Notes: generated by a model from the letters alone, not told the origin. A stretch of DNA of 8,440 bases from an uncultured Eubacteriales bacterium (GCA_948949055.1 CARBWQ010000026.1:1-8440); one strand, 5' to 3'; shown: positions 1 to 6,595, counted from the stretch's first letter. Made by a program: numbers and translations.

Positions 1-32
1 ATGGAATAAGATCCATAAGAAGAATAAAAAAT

Positions 33-123
33 GGGGAGATACTCAAGTGGTCGAAGAGGCGGCCCTGCTAAGGCTGTAGGTCGGGCAACCGGCGCGAGGG
101 TTCGAATCCCTCTCTTCCCGCCA
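33..123 (+). tRNA. tRNA-Ser (anticodon GCU)
   Basis: Decodes AGC/AGU serine codons. A full class II cloverleaf can be drawn. The 7-bp acceptor stem is GGGGAGA (33-39) with TCTTCCC (113-119), containing one G-U pair. The D stem is CTC/GAG. The anticodon stem 60-64/72-76 encloses loop CTGCTAA with GCT at 67-69. The long variable arm with a GTCGG/CCGGC stem is typical of tRNA-Ser. The T arm is GAGGG-TTCGAAT-CCCTC. The discriminator base is G120 and CCA (121-123) is encoded in the DNA. A terminator follows five bases later. No promoter is visible in the 32 bases before it, so it may be the last gene of a transcript that starts left of the window. Confidence 0.97.
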
Positions 124-127
124 AGCG

Positions 128-165
128 AAACCTAAATCGGACATAAAGTTTGATTTAGGTTTTTT
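128..165 (+). terminator. Rho-independent terminator after tRNA-Ser
   Basis: A perfect 11-bp inverted repeat, AAACCTAAATC (128-138) with GATTTAGGTTT (152-162), encloses a 13-nt loop and runs directly into a U run (160-165). It ends the tRNA transcript. Confidence 0.9.
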
Positions 166-258
166 ATTATTACTGAAATATTTCTGACACACATATGTTT
201 TATATAAAATATATTAAAAATCTTTTTATATAAAAAATGAAAACATTGCCATAAGACA

Positions 259-306
259 TTAGCCTTTCTTAGAAATGGGTTTAGGCTATATTTTAATAAA
301 TTAGCC
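259..306. repeat. ATTAGCC direct repeats with an inverted copy between
   Basis: ATTAGCC occurs at 259-265 and again at 300-306, 41 bp apart (about four helical turns). GGCTA, the inverse of the core, lies between them at 285-289. The right copy ends nine bases before the -35 box of the next promoter. It could be a regulator-binding array, or either TAGCC could pair with GGCTA to form alternative weak hairpins. This is short AT-rich sequence, so chance is a real alternative. Confidence 0.3.
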
Positions 307-314
307 ACTTATAC

Positions 315-343
315 TTGAAAATATTGCTTATTTTTACTATAAT
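315..343 (+). promoter_or_regulatory. Sigma-70-type promoter giving a predicted leaderless mRNA
   Basis: -35 TTGAAA (315-320), a 17-bp spacer, and a perfect -10 TATAAT (338-343). Transcription would start about seven bases past the -10, at or beside A350, the first base of the ATG of the membrane-protein gene. Confidence 0.8.
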
Positions 344-349
344 GTAATT

Positions 350-808
350 ATGAATTGGTTTAATTATTATGGACTTGCTATAATGGTCATCATTATGGTG
401 CCAAACATCATCTATTATTTAAAGCATAAGAATGACGTTGAATTCACCTATCAAAATAAAGCCATACTAATAGTAGAACAAATAGGAAGATATGGATGTT
501 TTATTTTGATGATATTCAACATACCTTATACCTATTTTAATTTTTGGTTTAATAACGCTTTAATAGTTTACCTATCAGTAAATGGTGGTTTATGTCTAGT
601 ATATCTAACAATTTGGATAATTTATTGGAATAAAAACAATAAATTTAAAGCTTTATCTCTTTCAATATTGCCATCATTCATATTTATATTTAGTGGTATA
701 ATATTGGCAAATATTCCTCTTATTGTTTTTGCATTATTGTTTGCAGTGAGTCATGTTTTTATAAGTTATAAAATCAGTTTAAGTAAAAATATCTTCAATC
801 ATCATTAG
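350..808 (+). CDS. Small multi-pass membrane protein, function unknown
   Basis: 152 residues, almost entirely hydrophobic. About five membrane helices can be drawn (roughly residues 6-24, 44-60, 68-92, 102-120, 122-143), separated by short polar loops such as KHKND and YWNKNNK, with a short tail ending NHH. No signal peptide with a cleavage site, no catalytic motif and no family I can name with confidence. The segment EQIGRYGCF (around 43-51) is the most motif-like part. The ATG at 350 has no Shine-Dalgarno before it (GTAATT precedes). Because the -10 box ends six bases upstream, it is probably translated from a leaderless message. No terminator is visible before the next promoter at 838, so some read-through into the next gene is likely. 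Confidence 0.75.
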   Translation: MNWFNYYGLAIMVIIMVPNIIYYLKHKNDVEFTYQNKAILIVEQIGRYGCFILMIFNIPYTYFNFWFNNALIVYLSVNGGLCLVYLTIWIIYWNKNNKFKALSLSILPSFIFIFSGIILANIPLIVFALLFAVSHVFISYKISLSKNIFNHH

Positions 809-837
809 CTAACAAGAACATTGATAAAATATAACTA

Positions 838-866
838 TTGACTTTAAGATATAAATATTATATAAT
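838..866 (+). promoter_or_regulatory. Promoter of the 901-1473 gene
   Basis: -35 TTGACT (838-843), 17-bp spacer, perfect -10 TATAAT (861-866). The predicted start near 873 gives a leader of about 28 nt that contains the ribosome site GAGGTGG (890-896). An in-frame TTG at 838 that could be read as an early start codon is really this -35 box. Confidence 0.8.
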
Positions 867-900
867 AATTATAGGAAATAGCTCACAGCGAGGTGGCGAT

Positions 901-1473
901 ATGTTTAAACTTGAAAACGTCAATGATTTAAAACAAATTCTGAGAGAAAATACTACTAGGGAAAGAGTTCCAGAAGATCTTATGGTAATAGCAGAAGCTA
1001 CTGTTAGAAGTATGTGCATAACAAACACACAAGATGCGTTTTTATATTTTGCGTCATTAAATTTACTAAACTCTTATGTAAAAACAGATAAAAAAAATAT
1101 ATCTTACGGTTTCAAAAGACTTGTATCTGCCGGAATTGATGGAATACTTGCTAATGAAGTTGAAAATGTGACATTCTGCTATGACGCAAAAGAAAAATCA
1201 ATGCTTATCAATGTCGCTGGTTTGCAATTTGGATTTCATAATGTTAAACCAAATTCAAGTGTAAAATTTTTAATGCTCAATCCAGGAAATGAAAATGGAA
1301 AGTATTATAAGCAACAATCTTGGGAAGGTGTAAGACTTCAAGCTATGGCAGTATCTCTTTTTGATTTTGCAAACAACCTTGAAGGACTTTCAAATACAAG
1401 TATTGCAGGAAATCTTAGAGATTTACAAGATGATTGTGCTAATTATGATAGATTTGAGGTAGAAAAAGAATAA
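901..1473 (+). CDS. Uncharacterised soluble protein (190 aa)
   Basis: I do not recognise the family. The start is ATG 901, preceded by GAGGTGG four bases upstream; the reading frame stays open back to a TTG at 838, but that stretch is the promoter. The protein has no signal peptide or membrane helix and looks mixed alpha/beta. An N-terminal helical part (about 1-60) is followed by a basic stretch and FKRLVSAGIDGILANEVENV (71-90). After it come a strand-rich core with GLQFGFHNV (107-115) and a conserved-looking SWEGVRLQAMA segment (140-150). The acidic tail ends EVEKE. The pairing of an F-x-F-H-N strand with a W-x-G-V-R-L-Q segment suggests a compact enzyme- or toxin-like core, but that is only an impression. 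It is a single gene with its own promoter and a strong terminator 17 bases after the stop. Confidence 0.8.
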   Translation: MFKLENVNDLKQILRENTTRERVPEDLMVIAEATVRSMCITNTQDAFLYFASLNLLNSYVKTDKKNISYGFKRLVSAGIDGILANEVENVTFCYDAKEKSMLINVAGLQFGFHNVKPNSSVKFLMLNPGNENGKYYKQQSWEGVRLQAMAVSLFDFANNLEGLSNTSIAGNLRDLQDDCANYDRFEVEKE

Positions 1474-1490
1474 TTTAATGTATATAAATG

Positions 1491-1518
1491 AAGTTCTCAC
1501 GTTGTGAGAACTTTTTTT
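1491..1518 (+). terminator. Rho-independent terminator of the 901-1473 gene
   Basis: Perfect 10-bp stem AAGTTCTCAC (1491-1500) / GTGAGAACTT (1504-1513) with loop GTT, followed by seven T (1512-1518). Confidence 0.93.
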
Positions 1519-1576
1519 GATATTTAAACTTATAAAAAATAACCTTGATATAAAACAAAGAAAAATATTAATTTAT

Positions 1577-1605
1577 TTGAATTATTCATAGCATTATGAT
1601 AAAAT
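1577..1605 (+). promoter_or_regulatory. Promoter with extended -10 for the alpha/beta hydrolase
   Basis: -35 TTGAAT (1577-1582), 17-bp spacer ending TGA, -10 TAAAAT (1600-1605); the TGN before the -10 makes it an extended type. The predicted start is about 1612, the first base of the AGGAGA ribosome site (1612-1617), so the leader would be only about 10 nt. Confidence 0.7.
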
Positions 1606-1621
1606 AAAAATAGGAGAAAAG

Positions 1622-2464
1622 ATGAAAATTTTTGAAGTAGAAACAAAAAGAGGCGTTGTCCTTTATGGATGTTTATATGGTGAAAACTTTAATGATACAT
1701 GTGTTATTATAACAAACGGAAATGGTGGGAATATTTTTGATAACAAATTTTTGCAAATTGTAGGCGAAGAACTTGAAAAGAACAATATTTCATTTGTATA
1801 TGCTCATAATAGTGGTGCATTTCATAGAATTGACCCACCTACTGCAAAAGGCAAGCCAACAGGCAACACATATGAACTATTTGATGATTGTTTAGAAGAT
1901 TTGCAGTCATATATTGACTGGGCAAAAGAAAGAGGATATAAATATATAATTTTAGGTGGTCACTCGTATGGTGCAAACAAGGTTGTATATTATCTATCCC
2001 AAAATCAAAATGAAAACATTGATAAATATATTTTAATTTCACCAGTAGATACAAGTCGATTAAAAGATCATGAGAAGTCATCAGCAGAAGAACTTATGCC
2101 AATAGCAATAAAATACAAAACCGAAAATAGGCTTGATGATTTACTTCCTATTCCATTTGATAACTACAATCTTTACACCACACAGGCATTTTTAGACTTT
2201 ATTGAAAATGCAAACTCAAAAAATCTCCCCGTTTACAAAAATGATGGAAATTGGGAACAACTGAAAAGTATTAATCAAATTGGGCTTTTTGTCATGGGCA
2301 AAAAAGATGGTTTTGCATTTGGAGATGTACTCAATCATCTTAATACAATCAGCAAAAACACTTTCCACCAAAATGGCATTGTGTCTGTGATTGAAAACTG
2401 TGGACATACATTTAAAGGCAAAGAAAAAGAGCTTGCTCAAACAATTCTAGATTTTGTAAACTAA
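1622..2464 (+). CDS. Alpha/beta-hydrolase fold protein, esterase-like
   Basis: 280 residues, a full-length single-domain alpha/beta hydrolase. The nucleophile elbow is GHSYG (113-117, Ser115). NGNGG (32-36) follows the first core strand where the oxyanion-hole loop is expected. The likely acid is Asp229 in GKKDGF, after the strand GLFVMG. The catalytic His is His262 in CGHTFKG. No signal peptide or membrane segment is seen, so it should be cytosolic. The 140-215 region is the probable cap covering the active site. The layout resembles the DUF1749/serine-esterase-like branch, whose fungal members cleave siderophore esters, but substrate cannot be read from sequence. ATG 1622 has AGGAGA four bases upstream. 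It has its own promoter and no obvious terminator. Confidence 0.88.
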   Translation: MKIFEVETKRGVVLYGCLYGENFNDTCVIITNGNGGNIFDNKFLQIVGEELEKNNISFVYAHNSGAFHRIDPPTAKGKPTGNTYELFDDCLEDLQSYIDWAKERGYKYIILGGHSYGANKVVYYLSQNQNENIDKYILISPVDTSRLKDHEKSSAEELMPIAIKYKTENRLDDLLPIPFDNYNLYTTQAFLDFIENANSKNLPVYKNDGNWEQLKSINQIGLFVMGKKDGFAFGDVLNHLNTISKNTFHQNGIVSVIENCGHTFKGKEKELAQTILDFVN

Positions 2465-2521
2465 CCCACCACTCACCTGTTTAAATTTAGCTTAAAATTC
2501 CAATAAAACAAATTAGAAAAA

Positions 2522-2550
2522 TTGGAAAATACAAAATAATAAAGTATTAA
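2522..2550 (+). promoter_or_regulatory. Candidate promoter of the histidine-phosphatase-like gene
   Basis: -35 TTGGAA (2522-2527), 17-bp spacer, -10 TATTAA (2545-2550), giving a leader of about 39 nt. A weaker alternative is TTGTAT (2553-2558), 16 bp, TATTTA (2575-2580), which would start transcription within the AAGGAGA ribosome site (2584-2590). The sequence is too AT-rich to choose between them. Confidence 0.4.
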
Positions 2551-2595
2551 ATTTGTATTATTTTTATTTCATTTTATTTAGTTAAGGAGAAATTT

Positions 2596-3135
2596 ATGAA
2601 AATATTTTACATTCATCACGCTTTAAGAGCAACAGGTAACCCACCTAGCCAAGACGATGGATTACAAGAACTAGGAATAGCTGATGCTGAAATTGTAGCC
2701 AAACTTTTTCAGCAAGCAAAAACAAATGGGCTAACCATAAAAGCAATCTACTCTTCTAATTATTTTAGATGCAAAGAAACTTCGAAAATTATAAACGAAT
2801 ATATCAATGCCCCAATCATTGAGGACGCAAGGCTCAATGAATATGTAAGCGTACGTCAGGCAACTAAATATGGTCTGCCAGAAAATGACCCTTCTATTGA
2901 AACTTGGCTTGACTGCCAAATGCGAATAATAAATTGCATAAAAGATATAGTAGAAAAGCATGAAGAAAAAGATGTTGTAATCTGTGTCACAAGTGGAGTA
3001 AACATCACACCATTTATTAGCCTGGCATATCAAGTTCAGCCTAGCAATGACCTTCCTTGTCCTAGTGTGCCTAGCTGTTCTCCAATCGCATTTGAAATTA
3101 ATAAATCTAGTTTTTCGTTTATCAAGGACAATTAA
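2596..3135 (+). CDS. Histidine phosphatase superfamily protein with altered catalytic signature
   Basis: 179 residues, the size of a minimal phosphoglycerate-mutase-like phosphatase. Family landmarks appear in order. The first strand IFYIHHALR (3-11) stands where LVRHGET is usual. LQELGIADAE (23-32) matches the L-T-x-x-G-x-x-Q-A helix. IYSSNYFRCKETSKII (51-66) matches S-x-x-x-R-x-x-x-T-A and supplies Arg58. RLNEY (79-83) contributes the acidic residue. VVICVTSGVNI (127-137) matches the V-S-H-G-G strand. Two expected residues differ: the Arg of RHG is His7 (motif HHA, nucleophile presumably His8), and the second catalytic His is Ser133. It may be a specialised branch, a weak enzyme or a non-catalytic binder. 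The start ATG 2596 is set by AAGGAGA (2584-2590). It is cytosolic. Confidence 0.8.
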   Translation: MKIFYIHHALRATGNPPSQDDGLQELGIADAEIVAKLFQQAKTNGLTIKAIYSSNYFRCKETSKIINEYINAPIIEDARLNEYVSVRQATKYGLPENDPSIETWLDCQMRIINCIKDIVEKHEEKDVVICVTSGVNITPFISLAYQVQPSNDLPCPSVPSCSPIAFEINKSSFSFIKDN

Positions 3136-3164
3136 TGAAAAGTGACAAAATTTTACAGATTTAA

Positions 3165-3193
3165 TTGCACTTTAAATATGATATTGGTATAAT
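3165..3193 (+). promoter_or_regulatory. Extended -10 promoter giving a predicted leaderless mRNA
   Basis: -35 TTGCAC (3165-3170), 17-bp spacer ending TGG, perfect -10 TATAAT (3188-3193). The predicted start at about 3200 is the A of the acetyltransferase ATG, the same six-base gap as in the 350 gene. Confidence 0.78.
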
Positions 3194-3199
3194 TAAACT

Positions 3200-3694
3200 A
3201 TGAAAATTAAATATGAATATAGACAAGCAACAAAAAACGACCTTGAAAGAATTTGGGATAAAGATATAAAAGAAAATCAAGGCGATGAGAGATATATTAA
3301 ATGGAAAAAAGAATTTATAGAAGCAAACAATAAAGGCAACATAACCACCTTCGTAGTACTTGCAAATGAAGAGCCTATTGGTCAAATTTCTTTAATCTTC
3401 TCACCTGACAACTTAAAGGTAAGTTGTCGTCAAATGCTATGCGATGGGAAAAATATCGCAAATATGTCAACATTTAGAATAGAAAAAGAATATGAAGGGA
3501 AAGGCCATATTTCAAAACTTGTGAAACTTGCAGAACGATATGCCAAACAAAAAGGCTACAAATTTTTAAGCATAGGTTGCGAAGCACAAGAAAGTCGTAA
3601 TCTCGCAATATATTTACATTTCGGTTTTACAAATTTTTTAACCTCAGTTTTTGAAGAAAACACATTGGTTTTATATTATAAGAAAGCCATTTAA
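3200..3694 (+). CDS. GNAT-family N-acetyltransferase
   Basis: 164 residues, normal for a single GNAT domain, which transfers acetyl from acetyl-CoA to an amine. The N-terminal YRQATKNDLERIW (7-19) is the usual first strand and helix. The central strands include FVVLANEEPIGQISLIF (51-67). Motif A is FRIEKEYEGKGHISKLVKL (92-110), where EGKGHI fits the R/Q-x-x-G-x-G/A pyrophosphate loop with Glu99 in the first position. A helix and KFLSIGCEA follow. Motif B is ESRNLAIYLHFGF (131-143), the usual aromatic N-x-x-A-x-x-x-Y-x-x-x-G-F. The substrate (protein, small molecule or antibiotic) cannot be inferred, and the neighbours give no clue. No Shine-Dalgarno precedes ATG 3200; AATTAAACT is upstream, so translation is probably leaderless. 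Confidence 0.9.
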   Translation: MKIKYEYRQATKNDLERIWDKDIKENQGDERYIKWKKEFIEANNKGNITTFVVLANEEPIGQISLIFSPDNLKVSCRQMLCDGKNIANMSTFRIEKEYEGKGHISKLVKLAERYAKQKGYKFLSIGCEAQESRNLAIYLHFGFTNFLTSVFEENTLVLYYKKAI

Positions 3695-3701
3695 ATAACA
3701 T

Positions 3702-3774
3702 TTTAAAAGCAAAATCTCTTTTTATCTTTTATTATAAAAAAATATAACAATTTAAAAGCAAGATTTCTTTTAAA
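3702..3774 (+). repeat. Two related AT-rich hairpin repeats at a convergent junction
   Basis: A 21-base sequence at 3702-3722 recurs at 3751-3771 with 19 of 21 matches (core TTTAAAAGCAA). The second copy extends to a perfect 8-bp stem, TTTAAAAG (3751-3758) / CTTTTAAA (3767-3774). The first has only the inner AAAAG/CTTTT pairing. They lie between the acetyltransferase stop and the shared terminator. They could help end or stabilise the acetyltransferase message, but neither has a U run. Confidence 0.5.
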
Positions 3775-3783
3775 ATTAATAAT

Positions 3784-3812
3784 AAAAAAAGAAGGTTTTA
3801 AACCTTCTTTTT
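3784..3812. terminator. Bidirectional terminator between acetyltransferase and secA2
   Basis: Near-perfect inverted repeat AAAGAAGGTTT (3788-3798) / AAACCTTCTTT (3800-3810), with an A run on the left and a T run on the right. On the minus strand it begins just after the secA2 stop and ends in a long U run, so it should be strong there. On the plus strand it also closes the acetyltransferase transcript. Confidence 0.88.
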
Positions 3813-3815
3813 CTG

Positions 3816-6548
3816 CTACTCCATCTCTAATGTATCAGCATTTGTATCATTTAACTCAACTTCACTATTTTCTTGCTCTTGCTCGTTTTCAGTTGAAGTC
3901 CCAGCCTTATCTTTTTCGTTATCATTTTTAGCAGTGTTGGCTTCGTTATGTTTTCCATTGGCAAGTTTGCACATATGTTCGTCATTTTTCAAACCATAGA
4001 TTTTCTTTTCTTTAGTATTTGCTGCCAATTTAGCACTAAAATATATATTATTTAGATAACCGTCAAGAGTACTAGTAAATAATTCGCCAAAAATCTTACC
4101 ACTTCTTATTTTAATATCAAGTTCATAATTGCTTGAAGAAAGGAATGTTGTTCCAGCAGTCAAACTCATATCACTCATCTCGTCAATGTAATCACTCCAC
4201 ATTCTTTCAAGAGATTTCAAAAATATGATTTTATCTTTAAAATCTATATCATAACCATTGCCATATGCCATTTGAACATTAGCAATATATTTTTGTGTAA
4301 CAACACTTGCAAGTTCATCAATCGTTGTCTGACCACCATAATAGAGATTTTCTTTATTACACTCTTCAAGTTTAATTCCATATTTATCCAACATTTCTTG
4401 AATACGTTTTTCATGTTTATAAACATCTCTATTTTCTTCTTTGGTAAATTCTCTGTTATATTCTTTTCCAAGTTTTTCTTTGAATAGTTCTACAAGCTTT
4501 GATTTAAAATCAGAACTTTTGCAGATATTATCTCTTATTTCTTGATAAACCTTTCTATACTGATCAAAAGCAGAGCCAAATGTTCTTGTGTGTTTTCTCA
4601 TAGAAAATTCATGACCTTCAATAGTCTTTTGGAAGTTAAGCACCATTTTTTTAATGGCATTACCCTTTATTTCTGAGTGCTGACCAGAATAAATATTTTT
4701 CAAGAAATTCAATTTTTCTTCTGGAATGTACTTAGAAATTATAGCATCATCAAAAGAACAGTAAATTTTGCTTTCACCTTTGTCACCCTGTCTTCCAGCA
4801 CGACCTTTAAGTTGGTCATCAACTCTACGGCTGATATTTGGTTCTGTACCAATAACGCAAAGTCCACCGACGTCCATAACTTCTTTTTTCTCAATTGCAG
4901 TCACCTTATTGAATTCATTTTTAAGGTCTTTGTACAATGCTTTTAATTGTTTTTCTTCTTCGTTTTTTCCTTCAAGTGTTGATTCGGCCAACGAAATTTG
5001 GTGAATGTCGTAACCAAGCTCTTTCATCTTCTCTTTCGCCATGTAAGCAGAATTTCCACCCAACGAAATATCAGTACCTCTGCCAGCCATATTAGTAGCA
5101 ATAGTTACTGCACCCTTTCGACCTGCCTGCGCAATTACGAAATCTTCTTTTTCATGGTCAATAGCATTAAGAACGTTATATTCAATTCCAAATTCTTTAA
5201 GTAGTTTCTCATATACTTTGGACATTTCTACACTTGACACACCAATTAAAACTGGTTGACCTTTGGCATGTCTAGCCATAACATCACGAATGATAGCCAA
5301 ATTCTTATCTTCCATTGAAGCAAAAACTGACATAGGATGATCAACTCTCTGATTTTCCTTATTGGTTGGAATTTTCACAACATCCATGCTATAAACAGAA
5401 TTAAACTCATTTTTTTCAGTACTAGCAGTACCTGTCATGCCTGCTCTAACCTTATATTGGTTAATTAAATCACCAATAGTGATTTGCGATAATGAGCGAT
5501 TTTGATTTGAAATCTCTAAGCCTTCCTTAGCTTCAATAGCTTGATGAAGACCACGAGAGAACATTCTGCCTTTCAAAATACGATTTGTAAATCTATCAAT
5601 TATTTCAATTTTGCCATCAATTACTGCATAGTCAACATTTCTTTTCATCAATTTTTCTGCTTTGAGAGCATTTGTAACTCTAAGCATAACTTGTGCAACT
5701 AAGCCTTCTTGTTTTTCATCACTGAAAGAAAGACCGAAAAATTCTTCAATTTTTTCATCACAAGAGTCACTTAAATAAACTGTCTTATGCTCATCGTCAT
5801 ATTCAATATCCTCTTCATCAAGAGTTGAAATGAACTCATAAGCTTTCTTAATTAGAGCTTTATCAGTAACTTCGGTATAACCAGATATAATCAGAGGAAT
5901 ACTTGCTTCGTCAAGAAGTGCATTATCAACTTCGTCAATAATTGCGTAATTAAGTCCACGCTGTACCTTATCTTTAAAATTGATTACATTTTGATCACGA
6001 AGATAATCAAATCCAATCTCTGTTGCAGTTGCATAAGTTATATTTTTATTGTAAGCTTCACGTTTTTCAGCTTTGCTCATTCCAGAAGCAGTAAAACCAA
6101 CACTTATTCCAAGCATATCAAATACTTTTTCAGCTTGCTCAGCGTCACGTTTTGCAAGATATTCATTTGATGTAATTACATGAACATTTTCGCCAGTCAA
6201 TGCACGAATATATGCAGGGAAATAAGACATAAGTGTTTTACCTTCACCAGTGTTCATCTCTGAAATATTACCTTCAAGAAGAGCAAGACCACCTATAATT
6301 TGTACAGGATATTGTTTTAATCCAGTTGCACGATAAGTTGCTTCTCGAACAAGTGCGAAAGCCTCGTTTTTACGTTCAACAGGAAGCTGACCGTATTTAT
6401 CCTTCTCGCCATTAAAAAGTGAGATAGAAAAGTTTTTAAGTTCCTCATTTGACATATTAGCAAACTTCTCTTCTAATGCCAAAATCTTGTCACTATCCTT
6501 TTTATATCTCTTTAACATTCTATTATCTTGGATTTTATCAAATATCAT
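3816..6548 (-). CDS. secA2: SecA-type preprotein translocase ATPase, probably accessory SecA2
   Basis: 910-residue cytosolic/membrane-peripheral ATPase that pushes unfolded preproteins through SecY. Seen in order: Q-motif region PVQIIGGLALLEGNISEM (81-98); Walker A MNTGEGKT (98-105); DYLRDQN (181-187, usually DYLRDNM); Walker B IIDEVDNALLDEA (203-215). Next come the preprotein-binding region (about 225-365, with LHQAIEAKEGLEI), AGMTGTASTEKNEF (369-382), NMAGRGTDISLGG (486-498) and the arginine-finger motif SRRVDDQLKGRAGRQGD (573-589). Nucleotide-binding domains are intact. The C-terminal third is not typical: the helical scaffold keeps LKSLERMWSDYIDEM (777-791) but has Tyr where W-x-x-H is usual, and the RGYxQxDP segment is absent. 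The zinc-binding CxCxSGxxxxxCC tail is replaced by an acidic, low-complexity tail (about 865-910). These losses point to an accessory paralogue rather than the housekeeping SecA. No secY2 or glycoprotein genes adjoin. AAGGAG at 6560-6555 fixes the start. Confidence 0.93.
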   Translation of the reverse strand: MIFDKIQDNRMLKRYKKDSDKILALEEKFANMSNEELKNFSISLFNGEKDKYGQLPVERKNEAFALVREATYRATGLKQYPVQIIGGLALLEGNISEMNTGEGKTLMSYFPAYIRALTGENVHVITSNEYLAKRDAEQAEKVFDMLGISVGFTASGMSKAEKREAYNKNITYATATEIGFDYLRDQNVINFKDKVQRGLNYAIIDEVDNALLDEASIPLIISGYTEVTDKALIKKAYEFISTLDEEDIEYDDEHKTVYLSDSCDEKIEEFFGLSFSDEKQEGLVAQVMLRVTNALKAEKLMKRNVDYAVIDGKIEIIDRFTNRILKGRMFSRGLHQAIEAKEGLEISNQNRSLSQITIGDLINQYKVRAGMTGTASTEKNEFNSVYSMDVVKIPTNKENQRVDHPMSVFASMEDKNLAIIRDVMARHAKGQPVLIGVSSVEMSKVYEKLLKEFGIEYNVLNAIDHEKEDFVIAQAGRKGAVTIATNMAGRGTDISLGGNSAYMAKEKMKELGYDIHQISLAESTLEGKNEEEKQLKALYKDLKNEFNKVTAIEKKEVMDVGGLCVIGTEPNISRRVDDQLKGRAGRQGDKGESKIYCSFDDAIISKYIPEEKLNFLKNIYSGQHSEIKGNAIKKMVLNFQKTIEGHEFSMRKHTRTFGSAFDQYRKVYQEIRDNICKSSDFKSKLVELFKEKLGKEYNREFTKEENRDVYKHEKRIQEMLDKYGIKLEECNKENLYYGGQTTIDELASVVTQKYIANVQMAYGNGYDIDFKDKIIFLKSLERMWSDYIDEMSDMSLTAGTTFLSSSNYELDIKIRSGKIFGELFTSTLDGYLNNIYFSAKLAANTKEKKIYGLKNDEHMCKLANGKHNEANTAKNDNEKDKAGTSTENEQEQENSEVELNDTNADTLEME

Positions 6549-6566
6549 GTTTTTCTCCTTAACTTA

Positions 6567-6595
6567 ATTATAACACTACATCTTCAAAAAGTCAA
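6567..6595 (-). promoter_or_regulatory. Promoter of secA2
   Basis: On the minus strand: -35 TTGACT (6595-6590), 17-bp spacer ending TGT, perfect -10 TATAAT (6572-6567), so an extended type. The predicted start at about 6560 is the first base of the AAGGAG ribosome site (6560-6555), leaving a leader of about 12 nt. Confidence 0.82.

Noticed and set aside
1..32. Small hairpin ATGGA/TCCAT and a possible gene end before the tRNA
   Set aside because: Five-bp stem without a U run, and no reading frame long enough to identify; too little sequence to call anything.
838..900. TTG start giving the uncharacterised protein 21 extra N-terminal residues
   Set aside because: The TTG is the -35 box of a strong promoter and the -10 lies inside the extension; ATG 901 has GAGGTGG just upstream.
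1839..2081. Minus-strand open frame within the alpha/beta hydrolase
   Set aside because: Shadow of a real gene: Cys/His/Leu-rich product, no ribosome site or promoter.
2465..2583. Terminator after the alpha/beta hydrolase (TTTAA/TTAAA and CCAAT/ATTGG pairs)
   Set aside because: Only 5-bp AT-rich stems with long loops and no U run; indistinguishable from chance.
4244..5204. Several short open frames on both strands within secA2
   Set aside because: All lie inside the intact secA2 frame, lack ribosome sites and give low-complexity Phe/Ser/Asn-rich or Lys/Met-rich products.
3816..6548. Accessory Sec glycoprotein-export cluster around secA2
   Set aside because: No secY2, asp, gtf or serine-rich repeat protein genes within the window; neighbours are unrelated enzymes.
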